Positions 1 to 7,365 of a stretch of DNA of 49,148 nt are shown one piece after another. Made by a program: the position numbers and the translations under genes. The notes below the pieces were generated by a model. That model made no database searches. It saw only the letters and a program-made list of their open reading frames with translations, and was not told the DNA's origin. Numbering within the stretch: position 1 is the first letter of the stretch; each line of letters opens with the position of its first letter. The stretch is from an uncultured Anaerolineae bacterium (GTDB lineage: Bacteria; Chloroflexota; Anaerolineae; Aggregatilineales; UBA2796), in contig CALKXH010000050.1 of NCBI GenBank assembly GCA_938005675.1, positions 1 through 49,148 of the forward strand, in the 5' to 3' direction.

Positions 1-69
1 TTTGTGCGTTTGCATAACAACCTTCGCCCAATTTTCCCGAAAACCTATCGCTTCAGCGCCTAAGATTGT

Positions 70-75
70 TATACT
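70..75 (+). promoter_or_regulatory. Candidate -10 box upstream of the histidine kinase
   Basis: TATACT lies about 50 bases before the ATG at 125. No convincing -35 hexamer sits 16-18 bases upstream. The reading frame is open through this stretch back to the window edge, so the promoter supports the internal ATG as the true start but does not prove it. Confidence 0.3.
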
Positions 76-124
76 GTTGAGTAGGCTGCTTTGTCTTTTT
101 ACTCTTCTTAAGAGAGCGTTTGCG

Positions 125-1603
125 ATGGCTAATACACTTTCTCAGAAGTCGTCTCAGAACGAGAATCCGAGCGCTTTTGCGGATCAAGTGCGCGCCGAAC
201 GCCTAGCTTTGCTATGGAAGCTGACGGCAGGCATCGTCTTCTTGCTATTCTGGGCGGTGCTGGTCGTCTCAACTTCGGCGGGCTTAGCGCGCGTTGGCGA
301 TTTGCTGGTGGCGGGCGTAGTGATCCTGATCGGCTGCGCGCTGACCTCGTTCTTCCTGAATCGTAACCGCTATCGAGTGGCGACGTGGTGTTTTGCGGGC
401 GGTTTGTATCTCGCCTTTGCACTCCTGCTGTATGTTGAGAGCAACACAACGCAGGGGACAGCCACGCACCTCGCGGCGCTTGCCTTGCCCTGCGTTGTGT
501 TGGCGGTTGCGCTGCTGTTGCCGCTCGGCTCGGCATTAGTAGGCTTAGGCATCGGCATCGCCATCGCCGTGATCGTGCCGAACATCGGGCAGCCCGTCTT
601 TGCGATCAGCAGCATTCAGCTCGCCTCGATCCTGCTGATGATCTTCACGGTCGGCATCGCAGTGCAGTTCGCCGGCGAGATGTACAGCATCACGGAGTGG
701 TCGCTGCGCAGCTACCAAAAAGAGCGCCAGCTCAAAGATCAGCTCTTCGATACCCAACAAGAAATTCAGCGCAGCTACATGCGCCAAAAGGCGCTCTCGG
801 ATGAATTGCAGCAAGCCAACGTCGCGCTCGAAGCGGCGCGCGCCGCCGAAGCCGAAGCCAAAAACTTTCGCGGGCAGTTCCTCGCCAACATGAGCCATGA
901 GCTGCGCACGCCGCTCAACGCCATCATCGGCTTCAGCGAGACCATGCTCAAGTACCCGATGATGTATCAAAATGTGCCGCTGCCAGAGCCATACCGCAAC
1001 GACATCCAGCTGATCTACAACAGCGGCAGGACTCTATTACAGCTGATCAACGACATCCTCGATCTAGCTAAGATCGACGCCGGTCGCCTCGATGTGATCA
1101 TCGAGAACGTCTCGCTGGAGCCGATCTTCAACACTGTCAAAGCGACGGCAGCCAGCCTGATCGGCAGCAAGCCGATTGCCCTCGAATTCGATCTGCCGCC
1201 CGAAGGCTTGCCCGAAGTGCTAGGCGATCCGCTGCGCATTCAGCAAGTCATGCTCAACCTGACCAGCAACGCCGTCAAGTTCACGCCGCAGGGCAGCATC
1301 ACCTTCGGCGGGCGCCCGAACGCGAACGGCGAGGTGCTCTTCTGGATCAAAGATACGGGCATCGGCATCGCGCCTGAGGATCAAGAGACGATCTTCGAGG
1401 AATTCAAGCAAGGCGCCAGCGGCAGACGGCAAGGCAACACCGGGTCGGGCTTAGGCTTGACCATCACGCGCCATCTGCTGCGCTTGATGCAAGGGCGCAT
1501 CTGGGTGGAGAGCGAAGTGGGCAAGGGCAGCACTTTCTATTTCACGCTGCCGATGGCGCAGCCTGAGACGCAGGCGCAGACTGACCAAATGAGTGCCTCG
1601 TGA
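125..1603 (+). CDS. Membrane sensor histidine kinase
   Basis: Sensor histidine kinase of 492 residues that autophosphorylates on His and passes phosphate to a response regulator. The N-terminal 185 residues hold about six hydrophobic segments (roughly 32-54, 59-77, 86-105, 114-134, 136-154, 164-184). A coiled coil follows (about 195-250), then the H-box with His258 in NMSHELRTPLNAIIGF. The ATP-binding domain shows the N-box around Asn382 (NLTSNAVKF), DTGIG near 410 and GSGLGL near 440. There is no PAS or HAMP domain, so the membrane part is the likely sensor; its signal is unknown. The frame is open to base 2, but ATG 125 is preferred because it gives a normal cytoplasmic N-terminus. Two response regulators follow directly and are the likely partners. 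Confidence 0.88.
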   Translation: MANTLSQKSSQNENPSAFADQVRAERLALLWKLTAGIVFLLFWAVLVVSTSAGLARVGDLLVAGVVILIGCALTSFFLNRNRYRVATWCFAGGLYLAFALLLYVESNTTQGTATHLAALALPCVVLAVALLLPLGSALVGLGIGIAIAVIVPNIGQPVFAISSIQLASILLMIFTVGIAVQFAGEMYSITEWSLRSYQKERQLKDQLFDTQQEIQRSYMRQKALSDELQQANVALEAARAAEAEAKNFRGQFLANMSHELRTPLNAIIGFSETMLKYPMMYQNVPLPEPYRNDIQLIYNSGRTLLQLINDILDLAKIDAGRLDVIIENVSLEPIFNTVKATAASLIGSKPIALEFDLPPEGLPEVLGDPLRIQQVMLNLTSNAVKFTPQGSITFGGRPNANGEVLFWIKDTGIGIAPEDQETIFEEFKQGASGRRQGNTGSGLGLTITRHLLRLMQGRIWVESEVGKGSTFYFTLPMAQPETQAQTDQMSAS

Positions 1604-1604
1604 C

Positions 1605-1964
1605 ATGCGCATCGCGTACCTTGAAGATAACGCTGCGAATGTGGCGTTGGTACAGCGCATCATCAGCATGACGCCACACGCGCTCACAGTCTACACAGAT
1701 GGCGAGGAGGCGTGCCCGCGCATCCTGAACCGAGAGTTTGACCTGATCTTCATGGACATCGAGCTGGCAGGCAAGCTGAACGGAGTCGAGCTGGTGCGGC
1801 GTATCCGCGAGGCGGGACTGCAAGTGCCCGTCATCGCCCTGACCGCTTACGCCATGGTCGGCGACCGCGAGCGTTGCCTCGCCGCCGGCTGCACTGATTA
1901 TCTCTCGAAGCCTTTCGGCGTGAGCGATTTTCTAGAGATACTCAACAAGTACAACAACGCCTAA
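1605..1964 (+). CDS. Single-domain response regulator
   Basis: CheY-like receiver of 119 residues with no output domain. The acidic pocket is Glu7-Asp8, the phosphoacceptor is Asp51 (FMDIE), the switch Thr is residue 80 (ALTAYAM) and the conserved Lys is 102 (SKPF). The ATG at 1605 lies one base after the TGA of the kinase gene; an in-frame GTG at 1593 would overlap that gene and add four residues. The arrangement suggests it is phosphorylated by the upstream kinase. With no effector domain it must act by protein contact or as a phosphorelay intermediate. Confidence 0.85.
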   Translation: MRIAYLEDNAANVALVQRIISMTPHALTVYTDGEEACPRILNREFDLIFMDIELAGKLNGVELVRRIREAGLQVPVIALTAYAMVGDRERCLAAGCTDYLSKPFGVSDFLEILNKYNNA

Positions 1965-1985
1965 CTATGACGGGAAAGTGACATC

Positions 1986-2435
1986 GTGAGCGTCAAATAT
2001 GCCATTGTTGCCGACGACGAACTGGCGAACCGAGAATTCATGGTGCGGCTGATGCAGATGGCGGGCTTTGAAGTTTACGGCGCGGAGTCGGGCGAGCAAG
2101 CGCTCAATTTTGCCCAGTCGGTCGAGCGCCTGACGCTCGCCCTCGTCGATCACCAACTGCCCGATGCGCGCGGCGTCGAGATCATCCCCAAGCTGCGCGA
2201 GATGCATCCCGAAGCGCTGCTGATCATGGCGACCATGCACGATCATCGGGAGCTGATCGATGAAGCTTTCGGCATCGGCACGGATATCTTCCTCGTCAAG
2301 CCGCACGGCTTCATGGAGCTGTTCCGCCGCGTGCAAGAGGCAGAGGGCAATTATGAGAGTCTGCGCCGCCTGATCATGGATCAGTACGGCCCGCGACCTT
2401 ATCGCGGCGCCGCGACCAAACGCGCCGTCTCTTAG
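1986..2435 (+). CDS. Response regulator receiver protein
   Basis: Second receiver-domain protein, 149 residues, 21 bases after the previous one. Visible residues are Asp10-Asp11, phosphoacceptor Asp55 (ALVDHQLPD), Thr83 and Lys105 (LVKPHG). About 30 residues after the receiver form a short basic tail, too small for a known output domain. The start is GTG with a purine-rich stretch (gggaaag) upstream. Together with the kinase and the first regulator it forms a three-gene signalling unit with two possible phosphate acceptors. The stop lies four bases inside the convergent AAA ATPase gene. Confidence 0.83.
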   Translation: MSVKYAIVADDELANREFMVRLMQMAGFEVYGAESGEQALNFAQSVERLTLALVDHQLPDARGVEIIPKLREMHPEALLIMATMHDHRELIDEAFGIGTDIFLVKPHGFMELFRRVQEAEGNYESLRRLIMDQYGPRPYRGAATKRAVS

Positions 2436-3325
2436 CTCAGCCCGTCCCGCCCGATCTCGGCTTTGGCGCGGCGCACCTGCTCGATGGCAGCGCTGAAATC
2501 CGCCAGAGCGACCTCCCCCGCGCCGCGCAGCGCCGCCGCCGATGCCGCCAACAGCACGCAGTTCAGCACGTCGCCGCCGCTCAGCCCCTCGCTCAGCGCC
2601 GCCAACGCTTCCGGCGAGGCATCCGCGCTGCGCGGGAGTTGTGGCGGCAAGTGATAGCGCCACAGCCGCACCAGCGCCGCCTGATCGGGCAAGGTGAACG
2701 GCACATGCGCCAAGATGCGCCGCACCACTGCTGGATCGTAGTTGCGCGCCAAATTCGTGGCGAAGATCACCACCCCCTCGAAGGAGTCCAGCTGCAAGAG
2801 TAGGGTGGAGCGCGAGATGTTCACGCCGTAATCGGCGGCTTGCGTGATGTTGGTGACGCGATGGCTCAGCACCGAGTCAGCTTCATCGAAGAACAGGACG
2901 GCGTCGTGCTGACGGGCGGCATCGAAGGCGGCGGCGATGTTCTTGGGCGTATCGCCTACATAGCGCGACTCCAACTGGGCGTAGTCCACGCGGATGATCG
3001 GCTTGCCCAAGTGCTGAGCGAGCGCCTCTGCAGCGAAACTTTTGCCCGTGCCGGAGGCACCATACAGATTGATGGCGATGCCGCGCCCCTCAGGATGTAT
3101 CTGCGCCAATCCCCACGTCTGGTAGAGCAAGGCGTGATGCTGAATCTTGGCGAGCGCCACCTGCAAGGCGCGCTCGGTCTCGGCGCTCAGCACCAGATCG
3201 GCGAGACGACGGCGCGGCTGCTCAGGCGTGAAGAGCGCCATGCGCTCGCTGATATCCTCAGCGGCGCGCTCCCTCTGAGTCGGCGCTTTAGTCCGCCCGT
3301 CGGACGACCACGCGATAGGTGACAT
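2432..3325 (-). CDS. AAA family ATPase
   Basis: AAA+ ATPase with one ATPase domain, up to 297 residues. Walker A is GASGTGKS (89-96) and Walker B is VLFFDEAD (143-150). A RYVGDTPKN segment (121-129) fits the pore-loop region, and Arg residues in VVRRIL are candidate arginine fingers. The helical lid follows (about 210-297). The family is chaperone/protease-like; no protease domain is present. The ATG at 3325 would overlap the upstream gene by 38 bases; an alternative ATG at 3241 gives 269 residues. It is the last gene of a minus-strand run with three small proteins that resemble each other, so it probably acts on or with them, perhaps at the membrane. The substrate is unknown. Confidence 0.82.
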   Translation of the reverse strand: MSPIAWSSDGRTKAPTQRERAAEDISERMALFTPEQPRRRLADLVLSAETERALQVALAKIQHHALLYQTWGLAQIHPEGRGIAINLYGASGTGKSFAAEALAQHLGKPIIRVDYAQLESRYVGDTPKNIAAAFDAARQHDAVLFFDEADSVLSHRVTNITQAADYGVNISRSTLLLQLDSFEGVVIFATNLARNYDPAVVRRILAHVPFTLPDQAALVRLWRYHLPPQLPRSADASPEALAALSEGLSGGDVLNCVLLAASAAALRGAGEVALADFSAAIEQVRRAKAEIGRDGLS

Positions 3326-3692
3326 TGGGCTTAGGCTTCTCCACCAGCTTCATACTGTTGAGCGAGAGTTCGTACTCAAGCGATTCGCCGCGCTCAAGGC
3401 GGGCGCGTAGCTCTTGCGGCAGATCGGCGGGCGCGATCTCGCGCATCTCCTCGACGCTCAAGGGCGTCTCGGCAGACTGATCGCCGAAGAGGGCGCGCGC
3501 CGTCAGGACGAAGACGCGCCGTCCGTTCACCACGACGCGGTCGATCAAGACCAGCGCTGATTGCAGCCGCTCCGCCAGCGCGCCGAAGCGAGTCCGCGCG
3601 CGCGCAAGCACGTCGGAGAGCCAATTCTGCACGGCTGACCAAAAGAGCAGCGTGCCTGCCACTGCCAAGCCGAGCGTGAGCAAGGGTAACAT
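3288..3692 (-). CDS. Small membrane-anchored protein of the AAA cassette (134 aa)
   Basis: No recognised family. One hydrophobic segment at residues 2-18 is followed by an amphipathic stretch (WSAVQNWLSDVLARAR) and a basic region. Near the C-terminus, DLPQELRARLER matches HELPDEVREKFIRR in the 139-residue protein and HDIPNDVRERLIR in the 169-residue protein of the same run. The N-terminal halves of this and the 139-residue protein also align (LLFWSAVQNWL and LTFWQQIVAWA), so the two look like diverged duplicates. The gene overlaps the start of the AAA ATPase. It is predicted to be anchored by its N-terminus; the side of the membrane facing the C-terminal part is not determined. Confidence 0.7.
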   Translation of the reverse strand: MLPLLTLGLAVAGTLLFWSAVQNWLSDVLARARTRFGALAERLQSALVLIDRVVVNGRRVFVLTARALFGDQSAETPLSVEEMREIAPADLPQELRARLERGESLEYELSLNSMKLVEKPKPNVTYRVVVRRAD

Positions 3693-3717
3693 CTTGAGGT
3701 CCTTTCGGGGCGCTCGC

Positions 3718-4227
3718 TCAGCCTTGCGGCACGTTGTAGCCGAGCGTGACGGGCTCGCGCAGACGGATCAAGCGCTCGCGCACATCGTTGGGGATGTCGT
3801 GCCAAGCGATCTCGCGCTCGGCGCGCCAACGCAGGATGTGCGGCTGCTTGCCATTATGTTGGCGCGGCGCCATATACGCCTCTACCTCAAGGTATTGCTT
3901 GCCCTCGCGCTGCGAGAAGGTCACCTTGGCGTCGATCAGCGTCTCGTAGATCAGGCGGCGCACCTCGTGCAAGTGAGCGCCCTCGCCGTTGAGGACTTTG
4001 GCGGCATCCTCAGGGTTGATCTCGGCGCGCGTCTGATGCAGCCAGACGGCGATGCGCTCCGAGACCCAAGCGTCCACGTACGCCTTGAAGGTTTCGTCGG
4101 GCGGCATCACGGTCGCACGGACTCCGCGCGCGCCCATGCCGAACAGGCGCATCAGCCCGCGCACAAGGAAGTTGATCAGGCTCATCAGACAGCCTTGTGG
4201 CTGTCCCTCGTTAGATGGTTGTGCCAT
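3718..4227 (-). CDS. Uncharacterised protein of the AAA cassette (169 aa)
   Basis: No recognised family. After a short hydrophilic start there is an amphipathic hydrophobic helix (MSLINFLVRGLMRLFG, about 15-30). A mostly soluble mixed domain of about 120 residues follows. It ends in AWHDIPNDVRERLIRLREPV, which carries the motif shared by the three small proteins of this run. The start is 3 bases after the stop of the 139-residue gene, and the next gene begins 25 bases downstream, so all are probably co-transcribed. It may sit on the membrane surface through the amphipathic helix. Confidence 0.7.
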   Translation of the reverse strand: MAQPSNEGQPQGCLMSLINFLVRGLMRLFGMGARGVRATVMPPDETFKAYVDAWVSERIAVWLHQTRAEINPEDAAKVLNGEGAHLHEVRRLIYETLIDAKVTFSQREGKQYLEVEAYMAPRQHNGKQPHILRWRAEREIAWHDIPNDVRERLIRLREPVTLGYNVPQG

Positions 4228-4230
4228 GCG

Positions 4231-4650
4231 TTACTCCTTCAGGCGCAGCTCAATTTCCACCTGCGCCGATTGCCGACGGATGAATTTCTCGCGCACTTCG
4301 TCGGGCAGCTCGTGCCACGGCACGACCTCCGCCTGCTCCAGCCGCACGATCTGCCCGTCTTCGCGCTGAAAATCAGCTTGCAGCACTTTCTCGTGCAGCC
4401 GCCCCTCTCGCGCGCGCCGAAAGAGGATGCGCGCCCGCACGAGGCGCTCGCGCACGGCATTCAAGGCGCGCTGCGCCGCCACGCTCAGCCGATCCGCCGC
4501 CGCCAAGAGCAGGACGAACGCCTCGCGCACGTCCTCGCCGAAAAGTCTGCCCAGCCAGTCCGCCAGCGTTCGATTCGCCCACGCCACGATCTGCTGCCAG
4601 AAAGTGAGGCTCAAGCTGACTGCCACTGCCGCTACTACCACAACCCACAT
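4231..4650 (-). CDS. Small membrane-anchored protein of the AAA cassette (139 aa)
   Basis: First gene of the minus-strand run. A transmembrane segment begins at residue 2 (WVVVVAAVAVSLSLTF) and is followed by aromatic and basic helices. The C-terminal region contains VVPWHELPDEVREKFIRR, the clearest form of the shared motif. It is paralogous to the 134-residue protein. The ATG at 4650 leaves 126 bases to the divergent LysM gene, and the promoter must lie there; no consensus -35/-10 pair was found on this strand. The function is unknown; co-occurrence with an AAA ATPase suggests assembly or turnover of a membrane complex. Confidence 0.7.
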   Translation of the reverse strand: MWVVVVAAVAVSLSLTFWQQIVAWANRTLADWLGRLFGEDVREAFVLLLAAADRLSVAAQRALNAVRERLVRARILFRRAREGRLHEKVLQADFQREDGQIVRLEQAEVVPWHELPDEVREKFIRRQSAQVEIELRLKE

Positions 4651-4762
4651 CGATCACGCTCATGTTGAAGTCTTCATTATCGGTTCATACGCAGAGCGCA
4701 CCTTTCAAGTTGCGCCTCTACGCTCAGGCAACGCTCTCTAGAGCAGCCTTGACTAGACCTGT

Positions 4763-4768
4763 TATAAT
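4763..4768 (+). promoter_or_regulatory. Perfect -10 box directly before the first LysM gene
   Basis: TATAAT ends 8 bases before the ATG at 4777. Transcription would start within 1-3 bases of the start codon, which implies a leaderless or nearly leaderless mRNA. No Shine-Dalgarno sequence is visible. The TTGACT at 4749-4754 is only 8 bases upstream and cannot be its -35 element. Confidence 0.5.
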
Positions 4769-4776
4769 GGAGCGCG

Positions 4777-6246
4777 ATGAAACGAGCAAACACGCCTGCG
4801 CAACTTTGCCCGATCTGCGGAGCGCGGCAGCCGCTGGAGGCGCTGCGCTGTGACCAATGCGGCGCAGCCTTGCGTGGCACGCCTATCGCCGCCCCGCCGC
4901 CGACGCCGCCCCCGCCGCGCCCTAAGCCGATTCGGGCTGCGCTGCCGCCCCTCGCCAACGCCGAGCCGAGCGAGGTCGACTTGTACGAGGGCGCTCTACA
5001 GCTCTCGCCCTTGCCGTTGGTCTTGATCGGCGTCCTGATCGGGTTAATCTTGATCGGCGCAAATCTGTTCATGTGGTTGCAGGAGCGCGAGAGCGCTCGC
5101 ATCGCTGCTTTGCTCAGCGCCACGCCGACCGACATCCCGCCAACTTTGACGCCCTCCCTGACACCTACCCTCACGCCGACGCCGTTGCTCGGCACCGACG
5201 TGAGCAATCTGATCACGCCTTTGGCGATCCTAGTTTTGCCAACTTTGCCGCCCACGCCAACGCCCTTGCTCTCGCCGACCTTCCCCGCCGAAGGCGCTGA
5301 GGCGGTGCGCCTCGCCCCGCCGCCCACCAACACGCGCCTGTTCGTGGCGCCCACCCTGAACATCCCGACGGTGACGCCCGTGCCGCCCACTCGCACGCCC
5401 GAACCCACGCTCGGACCGTGCATCCAGACGGCGGCGCCCGGCGATACGCTCTACGCCATGGCGCTGCGCTGCGGTCACCGCGATGCCGCCATCATCGACG
5501 TGATCCTGCGCCGCAACAACATGAGCAGCGCCGCTCAACTGCAAGTTGGGCAGGAGATCGAGATTCCGCGCCCGACGGTGGTGGGTCAGCCCAATGCCGA
5601 CCCCGAAGAAGCCGATCCGCTGGCTGCGCCGCGCCTTGAGCCGACCTTGCCGCCCGGCGTGATGTGGTATACCGTCAAGCGCGGCGAGACCGCCGTCGGA
5701 ATCGTGCTGGAGCGCGGCATCACCATGAGCATCCTGAGCAACCTGAACCCCGAAATCCTCTTCGAAGGCTGCGATTTCGGTCAGGTCGGCGGCGGCGCCT
5801 CCTGCCGCGTGATGGTCTACGAGGGGCAACGTCTGCGCGTGCCTGCCCCTACGCCCACCGCCACCATCCCGCCCACGCCCAGCGGCAGCGAGACGCCCAC
5901 GCCCACTATCACGCCGACCGTCAACGCCCCGTTCAGCCTCTCGCCCAGCAACAACATGCTTTTCGACTCGTTTGAGCTGCCCACCTTGCGCTGGACATCG
6001 AGCGGACAGCTGAACGTCGGCGAGGTCTACCTGCTGACCGTCGTCAACCGCACGGCTGAGCAGACTTACAACATCACCACGCGCGAATTGTTCTTCACCC
6101 TGCCCGTCGAATGGCAACCCGCCGATGGCAGACGCCACCTCTTCGCTTGGCAAGTCACCATCGCTGAATTGCGCGACGGCAACACCGTCATCCCCAGCGA
6201 TCGCCAGACCGAAGTCCGAACCTTTACGTGGCAGAGCCGCCGCTGA
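4777..6246 (+). CDS. Membrane protein with zinc ribbon and two LysM domains
   Basis: 489 residues. The N-terminus has a zinc-ribbon-like pair CPIC (11-14) and CDQC (25-28), then a Pro-rich stretch and one transmembrane helix (about 79-100). The rest, presumably outside the cell, is a long Thr/Pro linker, a LysM domain (about 210-265: GDTLYAMAL to VGQEIEIP), a second LysM-like domain (about 293-345) carrying two Cys, another Thr/Pro linker and a C-terminal beta-rich domain. LysM binds peptidoglycan-type glycans. The next gene is a lipoprotein with the same external architecture, and an LCP protein follows. A zinc ribbon on the cytoplasmic end of a wall-binding protein is unusual. Its role is unknown; anchoring or sensing at the envelope is an inference. 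Confidence 0.8.
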   Translation: MKRANTPAQLCPICGARQPLEALRCDQCGAALRGTPIAAPPPTPPPPRPKPIRAALPPLANAEPSEVDLYEGALQLSPLPLVLIGVLIGLILIGANLFMWLQERESARIAALLSATPTDIPPTLTPSLTPTLTPTPLLGTDVSNLITPLAILVLPTLPPTPTPLLSPTFPAEGAEAVRLAPPPTNTRLFVAPTLNIPTVTPVPPTRTPEPTLGPCIQTAAPGDTLYAMALRCGHRDAAIIDVILRRNNMSSAAQLQVGQEIEIPRPTVVGQPNADPEEADPLAAPRLEPTLPPGVMWYTVKRGETAVGIVLERGITMSILSNLNPEILFEGCDFGQVGGGASCRVMVYEGQRLRVPAPTPTATIPPTPSGSETPTPTITPTVNAPFSLSPSNNMLFDSFELPTLRWTSSGQLNVGEVYLLTVVNRTAEQTYNITTRELFFTLPVEWQPADGRRHLFAWQVTIAELRDGNTVIPSDRQTEVRTFTWQSRR

Positions 6247-6249
6247 GTC

Positions 6250-7359
6250 ATGCCGATGTTCAAGAATCATCTCTTGCGCCTTGCCGCGCCGGCTCTCGCA
6301 CTGCTGGCAGCGGCAGCCTGCCAACCTGAGAGCCTCCCGCAGCCAACTGTCGCTCCGATTGTGAGTCCGTCGCCCTCGCCCACGCCCTCCGCCACCCCCA
6401 CGCCGACTCCGCCCAGCGCTGAGCCGCCCAGCGCGCCGCCCTTGCGCCCGATGATCGTCGCCACACAGCCCGAACAGCCGACCGTCGCCGCCCAGATCGT
6501 CCCGCCGACGCCGACCATGCCGCCGCCATGTCTGGTGGCGCGCCCCGGCGATACGCTCTACGGCTTGCTAGCGCGCAGCGGGCTGTACCGCGAGGCTTCG
6601 CCCGCACTCCTCGCCGCCATGCGCGAGCTGAACGGCATGGCGCCCAACTCCAACACCATTCAGGCGGGCAATACCTATTGCATCCCCTTGCCCACGCCCA
6701 CGCCCACGCCGCTCGGCTACGAGCTGACCCAGACCGTCGTAGCGCGCGAACTGCCCGATTTGAGCGTCCGCGTCTTCGCTGAGGCGACTTACGTCGTGCG
6801 CGAGGGCGAGAACATCACCACCGTGCAGCTCAATAGCGGCGCGACTCTGCGCGAGCTGTGCGCCATGAACCCGCCGACCGTCCTCAACTGCACGGGCTGC
6901 GACCTGACCAAGCCCATCGGCGCGCAAGGCTGCCGCCCGATTGTGGTCGTCGGGCAGGCGCTCAAAATTCCCGGTCCGACGCCCACGCCCACCATCACGC
7001 CCACGCGCAGCGGTCTGGAGACCGCCACGCCCACGCCGCCCTATAGCGCTCCGCGCATCGTCTCGCCCCGCCACCAAGCTGAGGTGCGTGGCGATGCGCA
7101 GCTGATCTGGCTGCCCGTCGCCCTCTTACAGCCTGAGGAGTTCTACCTGATCGTCTGGTCGGACATGACCCGCCAACAGACGTGGCAACATACCACGCGC
7201 GCCACCACCTTCCGCCTGCCCCGCGAGCTGATGCCGCCCGTCGGCGCGACTCACCTCGTCAACTGGCAGATTGGCGTGGCGCGCCAACAAGCCGACGGCA
7301 GCTACCTCGTCATCAGCCCGTGGAGCCTGATCCACAGCTTCACGTGGCAAGGAGAGTGA
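6250..7359 (+). CDS. LysM-domain lipoprotein
   Basis: 369 residues. A signal peptide ends in the lipobox LAAAAC, giving a lipidated Cys near residue 24. A Thr/Pro-rich linker follows, then a LysM domain (GDTLYGLLA to AGNTYCIPLP), a degenerate second LysM with extra Cys (NCTGCDL and GCRP), another Thr/Pro linker and a C-terminal beta domain ending in SFTWQGE. It is a tandem paralogue of the upstream gene, 3 bases away, with the membrane anchor changed from a transmembrane helix to a lipid. Localisation on the outer face of the cytoplasmic membrane, contacting cell-wall glycan, is inferred from family knowledge. Confidence 0.82.
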   Translation: MPMFKNHLLRLAAPALALLAAAACQPESLPQPTVAPIVSPSPSPTPSATPTPTPPSAEPPSAPPLRPMIVATQPEQPTVAAQIVPPTPTMPPPCLVARPGDTLYGLLARSGLYREASPALLAAMRELNGMAPNSNTIQAGNTYCIPLPTPTPTPLGYELTQTVVARELPDLSVRVFAEATYVVREGENITTVQLNSGATLRELCAMNPPTVLNCTGCDLTKPIGAQGCRPIVVVGQALKIPGPTPTPTITPTRSGLETATPTPPYSAPRIVSPRHQAEVRGDAQLIWLPVALLQPEEFYLIVWSDMTRQQTWQHTTRATTFRLPRELMPPVGATHLVNWQIGVARQQADGSYLVISPWSLIHSFTWQGE

Positions 7360-7365
7360 CCTCGA

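Noticed and set aside
3652-4668. 338-codon open frame on the plus strand opposite the AAA cassette
   Set aside because: It has no ribosome binding site or motif, and the minus-strand frames there have anchors, a shared motif and tight spacing.
4749-4768. TTGACT and TATAAT as a -35/-10 pair
   Set aside because: The hexamers are 8 bases apart, too close for sigma-70 type recognition.
5130-5420. Repeated acg-ccc motif as a DNA repeat
   Set aside because: It encodes Thr/Pro-rich protein linkers; the repetition is at the codon level with irregular units.
5230-6324. 364-codon open frame on the minus strand opposite the first LysM gene
   Set aside because: Gly/Arg-rich mirror sequence of the Thr/Pro linker gene.
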